64,000 nucleotides of DNA, taken from CAJXSN01 sp947492235. GTDB lineage: Bacteria; Pseudomonadota; Alphaproteobacteria; Sphingomonadales; Sphingomonadaceae. The position numbers and the translations under genes were made by a program. Positions 26,001 to 34,162 of the stretch are shown here, piece by piece. Numbering within the stretch: position 1 is the stretch's first letter; every line of letters starts with the position of its first letter. A model generated the notes under the pieces. It was given only the letters and a program-made list of their open reading frames with translations, was not told where the DNA came from and did not search any database. Location of the stretch: contig NZ_CP170453.1 of the NCBI RefSeq assembly GCF_042492175.1, positions 1,736,001-1,800,000 on the forward strand, given 5' to 3'.

Positions 26001-26268
26001 CCTTCTGGACAATCGATTCCTCGATTTCCTCCGGCGTTGCCCCGGGATAGGCGACCGACACGGTGATGGTATCGAGGCTGCTTTCCGGGAACACCTCCTG
26101 CACGATGGTGGTGTAGGAGAGATACCCCGCCACCAGCATGACGAGCATCAGCAGGTTCGCAGCGACTCCGTTGCGGGCCATGAAAGCAATGACGCCGGTC
26201 CGCTCGCGCGCCCGGTCACCGGCGGCATTGCCGAACCGGTCGAGTGCGGTTTCCTCCGGCTCACTCAT
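23017..26268 (-). CDS. RND efflux transporter permease (AcrB/AcrD/AcrF family)
   Basis: Inner-membrane proton-driven pump of 1083 aa, full length for RND. The first membrane helix is at about 34-52 (GVAANLLMLVMLVAGYLSY), followed by porter subdomains with FPESSLDTITVSVAYPGATPEE. TM4 has the proton-relay pair in GLVVDDAVVVGENIY, and the second half repeats the fold (GVIINGALVLIDFMNE). It overlaps the adaptor stop by 8 bases. Substrate unknown; the signature is of drug/lipophile rather than heavy-metal pumps. Last gene of the TetR-led operon. Confidence 0.93.
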   Translation of the reverse strand: MSEPEETALDRFGNAAGDRARERTGVIAFMARNGVAANLLMLVMLVAGYLSYTTIVQEVFPESSLDTITVSVAYPGATPEEIEESIVQKVEEAVEAIEGVKDITATASEGSGTVNVELELGVDIDRALDDVKSEVDQIQTFPIEAEEPDIRELTTRQIVMRLALYGQVPEETLKETAYALEDSIAALPDVSYVQTSGVRQYQIFADVPQDRLRALGLSLTDVSNIIAADSLDSPAGSIDTKNEEVRVRTVGQNYDQQDFEDIVVLTSQDGNILRLGDIATVQDGFEDADLITSFNGQPVAFVDVYRTSDERVLDVSAAVRNLLETEYQTPAGVEYAIWDDDSELLDDRLSLLLKNAAMGLVLVLVALTLFLDLRLAFWTAIGIGATFVGAIFILEWAGSSINMFSLFGFILALGLVVDDAVVVGENIYAERERGRSGIGAAIAGGQRVKVPVLFAVATTITAFAPLLAVGGTIGKVLADIPLVVLAVLGLSLVEALLVLPHHLSNLPVVGTVSKNRVLAAVERLQRAVDRRFKAFVDGPLDRALRFTVAAPYLILSAGVALLIVIIAMIPGGILKVVFFPNIEGNTVAASLEMPAGTTVERTAAVARRIEAAGERAIERYSDGEASEAGFVEAIYTSIGMTSGGGGPGGTVDTLRPNLANIQLSLVSSDERSVSSAELEEAWREELGPVPEARSLAISSSLLSAGDPVSVQLSHPDDETLDRASAQVMAALARLSGVFDIESNQDEGMQEIELRLKPSARTLGVSLRDVAGQVRAAFFGAEAVRVQRGREDVRVYVRLPEEERDSIADIARYQVRVPGGQVPLSTLADVSFSEAPSVIRREAGRRVATVTADLDEDVVTSQEVAQLLDNEIMPAIRADYPALQYSFGGEQEEQAETFGSLGSAFLLALVVIYGLLAVPFKSYIQPLIIMAAIPFGIIGALLGHLMLGIPLGVLSMFGIIALSGVIINGALVLIDFMNENLEAGMERGEAVIDAAKSRFRPIMLTAITTFLGVAPITFETSLQAQFLIPMSASLGFGVLFGTVLLVLLIPALAILQMRAVDRFKRMFVAEEEEEIEAIGEPRTA

Positions 26269-27592
26269 CGCCAGAGCCAGAGCCTGCGCCTGCGCCGGGA
26301 GCAGGGGCGACCCGGTTCACCCGCACATCCATACCGTCCACCGCCGCGCGCAGGCTGCTGGTGACCAGCCGCCCGCCTTCGGCAAGTGTCGGCGTGGTGA
26401 TGTAAGCCAGATCATCGGTGCGCTGGATGACGCGGACCGGCAGGATGCGCAATTTGCCGCCGCGCACGACCCATATCCTGTTGCCGGTGCGCAGATGCTC
26501 GGCCGGGATGGCGGCGTAGGAAGCGAGGCTGGCCCCGGTTATTTCGGCGCTGACGAAACTGCCCAGCAGCAGTGGCGGAGCAGCGCCGCTCGGTTCCTCG
26601 CCATCGACAAGTCGCCCGCCGCGCAACGGATTGGGCACTCTCAGGAAGACATCGATGGTGCGGGTCTGCGGGTCGAGGATGTTGTTCGCCCGGTCGACAT
26701 AGGCATCCCAACCGTAACGCAGCCCGCCGAAATCGCTGAACACGCGGGCCGGAATGCGGGCATTGTTCGGTTTCAGCACGCCGGGGATCAGCGCCGCCTC
26801 GGCCTCGGTCAGCGAAATGCGCACTTCATAGGACGCAGTGGAGACAATCGTGCCGAGCACCTGCCCCGGCTGCACCAGCGTGCCGACCGCTGCCGTTTCG
26901 CTGCGGACAATGCCGGTGAACGGCGCGGTCACGCGGGTACGGGCAAGCGAGGTCTGCGCGCTGGCGAGATTGGCATTGGCCCGGTCGCGTGCGGCTCTGG
27001 CGGAACGCAATTGCGGCTCACGCGTGGCGAGGTTGCTCGGCGCGGATGTTGGCGCGCGCCGGGCCGAATTACTGGCCGCCGCGTTTGCGACAGACTGCGG
27101 GGGCAAGAACCGCGAGGCGTAATCATCCGCGTCGATCACGCTGGCCAGTGCAGAGCCTGCATCCTGGCGCTCGGCAAACCGCGCCAGTTCGGCCTGTGCG
27201 ATGCTGACTTCCTGCTGGGCCTGCAGCACGGCGACGTTCTGCGCGGCCACATCGGCGCGGGCGGTGCGGACATTGTTCTGGTAATCGGTGGTGTCGATCC
27301 GGAACAAAGTGGATCCCCCGCCCACCACGCTGCCTTCGCGGAAACTGGCGCTGACAAAGGTGAGTTTCCCACCGACTTCCGCGCCGATCGATACTTCTTC
27401 CCGCGAGCCGACCGTGCCGGAGCCGAGAACCTGGATCGGCCCGGCCGCTTGTTCCAGTGCGATGGTTTCCACCAGCGGTACCTGCGCGACCTGCTCTTCC
27501 TGAGCGGGCTCTGGCCGAAGGAATATCATCAGTGCGGCGACAGCGACCGCACCCACCAGAAGCCCGATGGCCCAAACAGCTTGCCGTTTCAT
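26261..27592 (-). CDS. RND efflux periplasmic adaptor (HlyD/MFP family)
   Basis: Periplasmic adaptor of 443 aa linking the RND pump to the outer-membrane channel. The N-terminal anchor MKRQAVWAIGLLVGAVAVAALMIFL is followed by a beta-barrel/lipoyl-like segment (GTVGSREEVSIGAEVGGKLTF), a helical hairpin (about 95-190) and the returning lipoyl half (RVTAPFTGIVRSETAAVGTLVQPG). The ATG 27592 overlaps the NodT stop by ATGA; an upstream in-frame extension was discarded for that reason. Confidence 0.92.
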   Translation of the reverse strand: MKRQAVWAIGLLVGAVAVAALMIFLRPEPAQEEQVAQVPLVETIALEQAAGPIQVLGSGTVGSREEVSIGAEVGGKLTFVSASFREGSVVGGGSTLFRIDTTDYQNNVRTARADVAAQNVAVLQAQQEVSIAQAELARFAERQDAGSALASVIDADDYASRFLPPQSVANAAASNSARRAPTSAPSNLATREPQLRSARAARDRANANLASAQTSLARTRVTAPFTGIVRSETAAVGTLVQPGQVLGTIVSTASYEVRISLTEAEAALIPGVLKPNNARIPARVFSDFGGLRYGWDAYVDRANNILDPQTRTIDVFLRVPNPLRGGRLVDGEEPSGAAPPLLLGSFVSAEITGASLASYAAIPAEHLRTGNRIWVVRGGKLRILPVRVIQRTDDLAYITTPTLAEGGRLVTSSLRAAVDGMDVRVNRVAPAPGAGAGSGSGDE

Positions 27593-29073
27593 TGCAGGTT
27601 TCCTTCGCTGTCGCCGGTTTGCGGATCGTTGCTGACGTCTGGTGTGGCCGTGGCCGCCCAATCACCGCCCAGCGCACGGTGGATACCGAGCCGGGAAAGC
27701 GCCACGCCGCGCGCCGCGCCGGAGAGGCTGGATTCCACCTGATAGACGGCGCGCAGAGCGTCGAGATAGGCGGTGTAGCTGCCCACACCGCTCTGGAAGC
27801 GGCTGGATTGCACGTCGAGCGAGGCCTTTGCCTCGGCCAGTTGTCCGGTGATCAGCAGGTAGCGCTGACGCTGCTCCTCGTAGTCGTCGATGGCGACGTC
27901 CACCTCGCGGTACGCGGTCAGAACCGCTTTTGCATAGGCCGCAGCCTGCGCGTCATAGGCGGCTCTGGCCGCGCGGATATTGGCCGAGATGCGGCCACCA
28001 TCCAGCAAGGGCGCAGTGATGCTGGAGCCAAGCGACAGGAGCCACGTATCGGCTATGTCGAAAATACCCAGCGGGCTGTCCCCCTGCGTGCCCAGCGAGC
28101 CTGTCAGTTGCAGCGAGGGGAAACGTTCCGCCCGGCGCGCGCCGATCCGTTGGCGCGCGGATTCCAGCCTTGCCCATTCTGCGGCCACATCGGGCCGCTG
28201 GACCAGCAATTCAGCGGGCAGACCGGCGGGAACGGGGGCAAAGACGAGACGCGGCGTCAGCTGCGTTTCGAGCCGCGCCTTCATCGGGCCCGGATAGGTC
28301 CCGACCAGCGTTGCCAGACGGCCATTGGCTGCGCTGAGCGAAGCTTCGAGCTGCGGCAGGCTGGCCTGCGTGTTGCGCAGATCCTGGCGCACTTGATACA
28401 GTTCGAAACTCTCCGAAAGCCCGCGCAGGAACCGGTCATTCGTGCGCTCGGCCCGGTCGGCCAGCAGCTCTGCAGTGCGCACGGTCAGCTCGATCTGGCG
28501 GCGCGTATCGACGATCTCGAAATAGGTGCTGATCGTCTCGGCGGCGGAGGCCAGTTGCACGGTGCGATAGTCAAACTCGGCGGCCACCGCGTCGCTGCGA
28601 GCCGCCGCCAGATCGCCCCGTACGCGCCCGAACAGGTCGAGCTCGTAGGCAGCGCCCAGACTGAGCGAGTATGTTTCGTTGGTCAGGCGGCTGGGCCCGC
28701 CGCCAGACAGACCGCCAAAGGCGCTGCCCGCCAGCGGGCTGTCGGAATAGCTGGTGCTGGCGCTGGCAGAGACGGTCGGCAGCAAGGCGGAGCGGGCAAT
28801 CCGCGCCTGCGCGCTGGCCTGCTCGACCCGAGCCGCCGCCGCTGCAATGTCGAGATTCTCCGACAGCGCATCGTTCACCAGCCCGTCCAGCACCGGATCG
28901 CCGAACGCTTGCCACCAATTGGCGGGCCGGTAGGTGCCGTCAATCTCTGCCGCATCATAGGCGGTGGGCATGTCGGCCACCACCGCAGGCGTCTCGGCAT
29001 CGGGCACCAGTGACACACACGCGCCCAAGGGAAGCAGCACTCCAGCGAGGGCGAGGGCGCGTATTGTCCGCAT
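27589..29073 (-). CDS. Outer-membrane efflux lipoprotein (NodT/TolC family)
   Basis: Outer-membrane channel component of 494 aa. The signal peptide ends at lipobox LGAC (MRTIRALALAGVLLPLGAC). The family block WWQAFGDPVLDGLVNDALSENLDIAAAAARVEQA follows, and the two-fold repeated helical hairpins typical of TolC-like proteins are visible, with the second half from about residue 260. Its ATG overlaps the TetR stop by one base (TGATG) and its stop overlaps the adaptor start, so regulator, channel, adaptor and pump form one transcript. Confidence 0.92.
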   Translation of the reverse strand: MRTIRALALAGVLLPLGACVSLVPDAETPAVVADMPTAYDAAEIDGTYRPANWWQAFGDPVLDGLVNDALSENLDIAAAAARVEQASAQARIARSALLPTVSASASTSYSDSPLAGSAFGGLSGGGPSRLTNETYSLSLGAAYELDLFGRVRGDLAAARSDAVAAEFDYRTVQLASAAETISTYFEIVDTRRQIELTVRTAELLADRAERTNDRFLRGLSESFELYQVRQDLRNTQASLPQLEASLSAANGRLATLVGTYPGPMKARLETQLTPRLVFAPVPAGLPAELLVQRPDVAAEWARLESARQRIGARRAERFPSLQLTGSLGTQGDSPLGIFDIADTWLLSLGSSITAPLLDGGRISANIRAARAAYDAQAAAYAKAVLTAYREVDVAIDDYEEQRQRYLLITGQLAEAKASLDVQSSRFQSGVGSYTAYLDALRAVYQVESSLSGAARGVALSRLGIHRALGGDWAATATPDVSNDPQTGDSEGNLQ

Positions 29074-29681
29074 CAGGCCGCCACCAGCACGGTGCGGACG
29101 ATCCGGTCGAGGCGGGCGAGCAGCCTCTCTTTCAGCGCATCGTCGATGGTGTCGACTTCCATCAGCAGGTGGAGCGCAGTTCGCGAGTGACGAAGCGTGA
29201 CCGCCATCCCGAAAATGAAAAGCGCAGTTGCCCGCACTTCCGTCTCGTCGAGATCAGGGCGCAGCAAACCGATCTGCCGCGCCAGCTGGCTCATGGTTTT
29301 CTTCATGTGAGACCGCATGATTTCGAGCACCGCCGGAGACGGTGCTTGCTGCTCGCGCGAGATAAAAAGGGCAAAGGCGGCTGACCCGTCATGCAGCATG
29401 AAGGTCGCCGCACGGCCCAACATGGCGCAAATCAATTCGATCCGATCTTCATCCGATGCGTTCTCGCCCGGAATCGGAAGTGGCGGGTCCGCCATCATTA
29501 TCTGCAAATGACTGAAAATATGCTCGGCAGCGGCCTTATACAGGCCCTCCTTGCTGCCGAAATGGTACGTAATCGAACTCATCGCCGTGCCCGATGCCGC
29601 CGCAATGTCGCGCGTGCTGGCGCCATCCAGACCGTGCTTGCCGAACTTCTCGATTGCAGTTTCGATGAGTCGTTCGCGCAT
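29073..29681 (-). CDS. TetR-family transcriptional regulator
   Basis: 202-aa regulator with an N-terminal HTH: IEKFGKHGLDGASTRDIAAASGTAMSSITYHFGSKEGLY (about residues 9-48), split here by the recognition helix SSITYHF. The C-terminal half resembles the CerR/DUF1956-type ligand domain. It is the first gene of the efflux operon, and a perfect palindrome lies 16 bases upstream of its start, so it probably represses its own operon and responds to a pump substrate. Confidence 0.9.
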   Translation of the reverse strand: MRERLIETAIEKFGKHGLDGASTRDIAAASGTAMSSITYHFGSKEGLYKAAAEHIFSHLQIMMADPPLPIPGENASDEDRIELICAMLGRAATFMLHDGSAAFALFISREQQAPSPAVLEIMRSHMKKTMSQLARQIGLLRPDLDETEVRATALFIFGMAVTLRHSRTALHLLMEVDTIDDALKERLLARLDRIVRTVLVAA

Positions 29682-29696
29682 GGCGACTGTTTATTG

Positions 29697-29710
29697 TTCG
29701 TTCGAACGAA
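29697..29710. promoter_or_regulatory. Palindromic operator, probable TetR binding site
   Basis: TTCGTTCGAACGAA is a perfect 14-base palindrome just upstream of the tetR start. Size and position fit a self-repression operator for the TetR-efflux operon. Confidence 0.75.
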
Positions 29711-29765
29711 TTGCAAGCGGGGCGGGAGCTTTATCGAGCCTTAGCAGCTTTCGACGCGGCTCTGC

Positions 29766-30830
29766 CTAGAAGTCGCTGTTCCCAATATCGATAACGAAGC
29801 GGTATTTCACGTCGCTGGCTTCCATGCGTTCGTAGGCGGTGTTCACATCCTGCATCGGGATCATCTCGATCTCCGGTACGATGTTCTTCTTGGCGCACAG
29901 ATCGAGCATTTCCTGCGTTTCGGCGAGGCCGCCGATCCCGCTTCCGGTCAGCACCTTGCGTCCCAGCAGCAGGCCGCTGTGCATTTCCGGCATCATGTCG
30001 ATCATCCCGACCAGCACTTGCACGCCGTCGATCCGCAGGAGGTGGAGATAGGGCGTGACATCGTGGCGGACGGGGATGGTGTTGAGGACCATGTCGAAAG
30101 TGCCCGACTTGGCCTTCATGGATGGCTTGTCGGTGGTCAGCAGGAAATCATGCGCCCCCAGCGCCTCGGCATCGGCGCGCTTGTCCTCGCTGCGGCTGAG
30201 AACGGTGACTTCGGCGCCCATCGCTACGGCGAATTTGACGCCCATATGACCCAGCCCGCCTAGGCCAGCGACCGCGACTTTGCTGCCTGGGCCGATTTTC
30301 CATGTCCGCAAGGGCGAATAGGTTGTGATGCCGGCACACAGCAGCGGCGCGGCATGTTCGCTGGAAAGCGCCTCGGGTACTTTGAGGACGAATTCGTCGC
30401 GGCACGCGATGCGGGTGGAATAGCCGCCATGGGTCTTGCTGCCATCGTGCCGGTCGGTTCCGCCATAGGTGCCGACCATGCCCTGCTTGCAATATTGCTC
30501 CAGACCTTGCTCGCAGTGGGAGCATTGCATGCAAGCATCCACCATGCAGCCGATCGCCACGCGGTCGCCGATTTTGTGACGCGTTACTCCATTACCCAGC
30601 GCCGCGACGGTGCCGACAATTTCATGACCCGGCACCACCGGATAGCTCGTGCGGCCCCAGTCGTTGCGGGCGGTGTGCAGGTCCGAATGGCAGATGCCGC
30701 AATGGCTGATATCGATCAGCACATCGTCATCGCGCAGGCCCCGGCGGGTGATGTCCATCGGCGCGATATGGCCGCTGGTGTCTGCCGCGCCGTAGGCCTT
30801 GGTCGGATATTCGTTGGTGGAAGTGGTCAT
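29766..30830 (-). CDS. Zinc-dependent alcohol dehydrogenase (cinnamyl/YahK-like)
   Basis: NAD(P)-dependent alcohol dehydrogenase of 354 aa. Catalytic zinc ligands are in HCGICHSDLH and VPGHEIVG, and the structural zinc cysteines are in CMQCSHCEQGLEQYC. The nucleotide fold has VAVAGLGGLGHMGVKFA. Start MTTSTNEYPTKAYG (ATG 30830) overlaps the stop of the GST-like gene by ATGA; a longer in-frame ORF to 30974 is not used. The substrate is not evident, though the family reduces aldehydes. Confidence 0.92.
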   Translation of the reverse strand: MTTSTNEYPTKAYGAADTSGHIAPMDITRRGLRDDDVLIDISHCGICHSDLHTARNDWGRTSYPVVPGHEIVGTVAALGNGVTRHKIGDRVAIGCMVDACMQCSHCEQGLEQYCKQGMVGTYGGTDRHDGSKTHGGYSTRIACRDEFVLKVPEALSSEHAAPLLCAGITTYSPLRTWKIGPGSKVAVAGLGGLGHMGVKFAVAMGAEVTVLSRSEDKRADAEALGAHDFLLTTDKPSMKAKSGTFDMVLNTIPVRHDVTPYLHLLRIDGVQVLVGMIDMMPEMHSGLLLGRKVLTGSGIGGLAETQEMLDLCAKKNIVPEIEMIPMQDVNTAYERMEASDVKYRFVIDIGNSDF

Positions 30831-31867
30831 GTCAGTCCCTCTATCATGGCCCCGCAATTGTTCGCCGTCATTGTGGCTGCGCATGCTTTTTTTGCTGGCT
30901 TGTCCAAGCTGGCGAAGCGGTCCCGAAGCTCTGCCAGACACTTGGCCTGATACGGGAATGTCGGCTGCGTCCATTCGCTTCCGTGTACGTCCGCCGTGAA
31001 TTGTGTCGCACCGTTCATCACCGCCTTGGCGTTGGCGAGCAATACGGGCTGATAGGTCTGAGCGATCTCATCGAGCAGCGGAGCAAGTGCCCTGCGTATC
31101 CCGCCTGTTTCGCTCCAGTCACAACCGGCCAATTCAAGTCCGCTCAGATCATCTGTTTTCCATAGCCAGGCCTCCAAGCGAGGCGCCTTCTCGAGCATCA
31201 GTCTGCGCGGCGTGGGGTCGACCAATCCCAGTTGGGTCATCTGGCCGAACACTGCAAAGTCGGCGACACTGGGTCTGTTCCCCAGCAGGTAAGGGCGTTC
31301 CTCCAGCATCGAGTCGAGTATGCCAAGGAAGCGTTCGTAACTTGTCTCGATGATTTCGGCGGTTTGATCGTTCGATCCTACAACATAGAGGCGCTCAAAC
31401 TGTCGCTTGGTGAAAGCCTCCGCTCTGTTTTCCGCTGATTCTCTGTCTTGAGAGGTGTCAGAGGTAAAGGACAGGAACCGTCCGGCATGCTGGCGATCAG
31501 CATCATGATGCCAGCGATAATGGAACATTGGTTTGGTCAACCACTCATCGGCGTAATCTTCGATAAGCGCCATGTAGAATGCAAGCTCGGCATCTTCCGG
31601 TATCGCGCTACGTCCTTTGTATTCCTCTTCAAGTCGCCTCGCGATCGGCGTTGAATCGACCACCGCTTCAAAGCTGCCGTCGTCCATCCTGAAATAGAAC
31701 GTTGGCAGGAGACCAACCTTGGGTTTCGGCAGATGCTTTGGAGCGGCGTCGGGTGATCCCCAGATTACCGAGTGCGCAATGCGGCGATAGCGCAGAAGCG
31801 AGAGCATTTTGCGGGTGTAAGGGGAAGATGGGTTCCCGAAGAAGCTGAGTGGTTCAGAAGAACTCAT
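30827..31867 (-). CDS. Glutathione S-transferase-like protein
   Basis: 346 aa. The N-terminal thioredoxin-like fold is SFFGNPSSPYTRKMLSLLRYRR, with a Ser-Pro-Tyr motif in the position of GST active sites, followed by VGLLPTFYF (cis-Pro) and VVDSTPIARRLE. The helical C-terminal GST domain carries RPYLLGNRPSVADFAVFGQM. A C-terminal extension after about residue 255 is longer than typical GSTs. Coupled by ATGA both to the SDR upstream and the alcohol dehydrogenase downstream. Substrate unknown. Confidence 0.82.
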   Translation of the reverse strand: MSSSEPLSFFGNPSSPYTRKMLSLLRYRRIAHSVIWGSPDAAPKHLPKPKVGLLPTFYFRMDDGSFEAVVDSTPIARRLEEEYKGRSAIPEDAELAFYMALIEDYADEWLTKPMFHYRWHHDADRQHAGRFLSFTSDTSQDRESAENRAEAFTKRQFERLYVVGSNDQTAEIIETSYERFLGILDSMLEERPYLLGNRPSVADFAVFGQMTQLGLVDPTPRRLMLEKAPRLEAWLWKTDDLSGLELAGCDWSETGGIRRALAPLLDEIAQTYQPVLLANAKAVMNGATQFTADVHGSEWTQPTFPYQAKCLAELRDRFASLDKPAKKACAATMTANNCGAMIEGLT

Positions 31868-32658
31868 TTCGGCGGCATTCTGATCGCTCCGTCCAGGCGG
31901 AATTGATGGCCGTTGATGTAGGTGTTGCGCGCAATTTCCACGATCAGGCTGCCGAATTCTTCCGGTTCGCCGAGGCGCTTGGGGAAGGGCACGCTGGTGT
32001 TGAGCTGGTCCCACATTTGCGGGTTCCTGTCCTTCATCCCCAGCATCAGCGGTGTAGCGAAAATTCCCGGCATGACGCTGTTCACGCGGATACCCATATC
32101 CATCAGGTCCCGCGCCATCGGCAGGACGAGGCCGTTCACCCCGCTCTTGCAGCTGCCATAGATGACCTGCCCGATCTGGCCGTCCTGCGCCGCGACGCTG
32201 GCGGTCAGCACGATGGCCCCGCGCTCGCCGTCATCGTTCAATGGCTCGCTGTTCGCCATGCCTAGCGCCGAGTGGCTGGCGATGCGGTAGCTGGAGACCA
32301 GAATGCCCTCCGCTCCGTAGGCGTAATCTTCGGTCGGGAGCCGCTTGTAGCACCCGTTCTCTTTGTCCCAGCCCAGCGTCTTCCCCCGGCGGCTGGTCAT
32401 CGCGCAGTGGACCGTCACGCGCTCCTGCCCATGCGCGGCGCGGGCAGCGGCAAAGCCGTCCTCGACCGATTGTTCGTCTGTTATATCGACATGGTGGAAC
32501 GTGCCGCCAACTTCTTCCGCGCAGGCTGGACCTTTATCGGTGTCGATATCGAAGATGGCGGGCTTCAGTCCCTCGGCTGCCAAGGCCTTTGCGCTGGCAA
32601 AGCCTAGACCCGATGCTCCGCCTGTGACCACTGCGGCCATTCCTTGTTCCAGTTGCAT
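31864..32658 (-). CDS. Short-chain dehydrogenase/reductase
   Basis: 264-aa SDR. Cofactor motif TGGASGLGFASAKAL is at 13-27, with an acidic residue after strand two (FDIDTDKG) favouring NAD. The catalytic Ser is in LTASVAAQDG and Tyr/Lys in VIYGSCKSG. Most like 3-hydroxyacyl-CoA dehydrogenase type SDRs. First gene of the SDR-GST-ADH operon, suggesting a shared oxidation/reduction route for an unidentified substrate. The operon is divergent from the PhoX-like gene, sharing a 110-base promoter region. Confidence 0.88.
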   Translation of the reverse strand: MQLEQGMAAVVTGGASGLGFASAKALAAEGLKPAIFDIDTDKGPACAEEVGGTFHHVDITDEQSVEDGFAAARAAHGQERVTVHCAMTSRRGKTLGWDKENGCYKRLPTEDYAYGAEGILVSSYRIASHSALGMANSEPLNDDGERGAIVLTASVAAQDGQIGQVIYGSCKSGVNGLVLPMARDLMDMGIRVNSVMPGIFATPLMLGMKDRNPQMWDQLNTSVPFPKRLGEPEEFGSLIVEIARNTYINGHQFRLDGAIRMPPK

Positions 32659-32768
32659 GATCGCTCCCCCGCTTCTGTTGCGTGCTACCGAATGTTATTG
32701 TGTTGTAGTGGTGGTATCGCATGGGCAATGCGATGTGCCAAACGGCATAATTGATGAGGACGAACGCC

Positions 32769-34142
32769 ATGAAATCCACGTCCAGCACAGTTGGAACTGA
32801 GGTGAACCGCCGCCGCTTTCTCGCCGCGACCGGCAGCGCGTTTGCAGCGCTGAGCGCGAGCGGATGCAGCATGGCGTCGATGAAAAGCGCCCCGGTGGCC
32901 AAGGCCGCCCGGGGGCAAACGGGCTTCGGCCCGCTGGTCAGCGATCCTGCGGGTATGCTCGATCTGCCAGAAGGGTTCTCGTACCGCATTCTCTCGCGGC
33001 TCGGTGACACGATGGATGACGGGCTAAGCGTGCCTGACAAGGCCGACGGAATGGGCTGCCTCGATCTGGGGGGCGGCAAAATTGCACTGGTCCGCAATCA
33101 CGAGCTGATACCGAGCGACGGCAGCGGCGGCACGCTGAAGGCGGGCTATGGCAAGCATCAGGGAAACATCGTCCCGGGAGGCACCACAACGCTGGTGCTG
33201 GATGCGGAAACGCTCCGTGTGGAGCAGCAATATCGCAGCCTCGCGGGCACCATTCGCAATTGTTCGGGCGGGATCACGCCGTGGGGCAGCTGGCTGACAT
33301 GCGAGGAAGCACCCACTGGGCCGGGGCAGCGCTACGGCGCGGGGCTGGAGCAGAATCACGGCTGGGTGTTCGAAGTGCCTGCAGGCGCTAGGCGGCAATT
33401 GGAGGCGGTGCCGCTGACGGCGATGGGCCGCTTCAATCACGAAGCCGCCTGCGTCGATCCGCGCACCGGCATTGTTTACATGACGGAGGACCGCGACGAC
33501 AGCGTGTTCTACCGTTTCCTGCCCGAAGTGCCCGGCGATCTAGCGAAGGGCGGTCGCCTGCAGGCGATGGCGGCGGTCGATGGCACAACCGACAGCCGCA
33601 ACTGGCCCGCCAACGATATGCAGAGCAGGATGTCGCTGCGCGCGCCCAAGCAGGTGCGCTGGATCGATCTGGATGATGTCGAGGCACCCCAAGATGATCT
33701 GCGGACCCGCGCCGCAGCGCAGGGCGCGTTGTTGATCGCGCGCGGGGAGGGGCTGCATATGGGGCTGGACGAGATGTATATCTGCTCGACCAGTGGCGGC
33801 GCGGCCGGGTACGGCCAGATCTTCCGCCTCATGCCGGGTTATGACGGCGCGGCCGACCGGTTCGAACTGTTCTTCGAAAGCGAGAGCCCGGACCAGTTCA
33901 ATTTCGGCGACAATCTTGTGACCTCGCCTTTTGGCGATCTGATCGTGTGCGAGGATCAATATACCGATCCGGTCGACAATCATTTGCGCGGGATCACCCC
34001 GGCGGGGCAGGCCTATGCCTTCGGGCGGCTACACCGGCAGACCGAACTGGCGGGTGGGTGTTTCTCGCCCGACGGGAAGTGGTTCTTCGTCAACATCTAC
34101 AGCCCCACCATGACGGTCGCGATTACCGGCCCGTGGGCGTGA
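32769..34142 (+). CDS. PhoX-family (DUF839) alkaline phosphatase-like protein, Tat-exported
   Basis: 457 aa with a Tat signal peptide: twin-arginine block NRRRFLAATGSAFAALSASGCSM, which also contains a possible lipobox SGC. Family sequence includes LDLPEGFSYRILSRLGDTMDDGL, ALVRNHEL, GGTTTLVLD and the SGGITPWGSWLTCEEAP core. PhoX enzymes are calcium/iron phosphatases; this may be such an enzyme or a related beta-propeller protein. ATG 32769 is favoured, with AGGA nine bases before it; in-frame starts at 32751 and 32754 also exist. Confidence 0.85.
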   Translation: MKSTSSTVGTEVNRRRFLAATGSAFAALSASGCSMASMKSAPVAKAARGQTGFGPLVSDPAGMLDLPEGFSYRILSRLGDTMDDGLSVPDKADGMGCLDLGGGKIALVRNHELIPSDGSGGTLKAGYGKHQGNIVPGGTTTLVLDAETLRVEQQYRSLAGTIRNCSGGITPWGSWLTCEEAPTGPGQRYGAGLEQNHGWVFEVPAGARRQLEAVPLTAMGRFNHEAACVDPRTGIVYMTEDRDDSVFYRFLPEVPGDLAKGGRLQAMAAVDGTTDSRNWPANDMQSRMSLRAPKQVRWIDLDDVEAPQDDLRTRAAAQGALLIARGEGLHMGLDEMYICSTSGGAAGYGQIFRLMPGYDGAADRFELFFESESPDQFNFGDNLVTSPFGDLIVCEDQYTDPVDNHLRGITPAGQAYAFGRLHRQTELAGGCFSPDGKWFFVNIYSPTMTVAITGPWA

Positions 34143-34162
34143 CGCGGTGAGAAACGTCTAGC

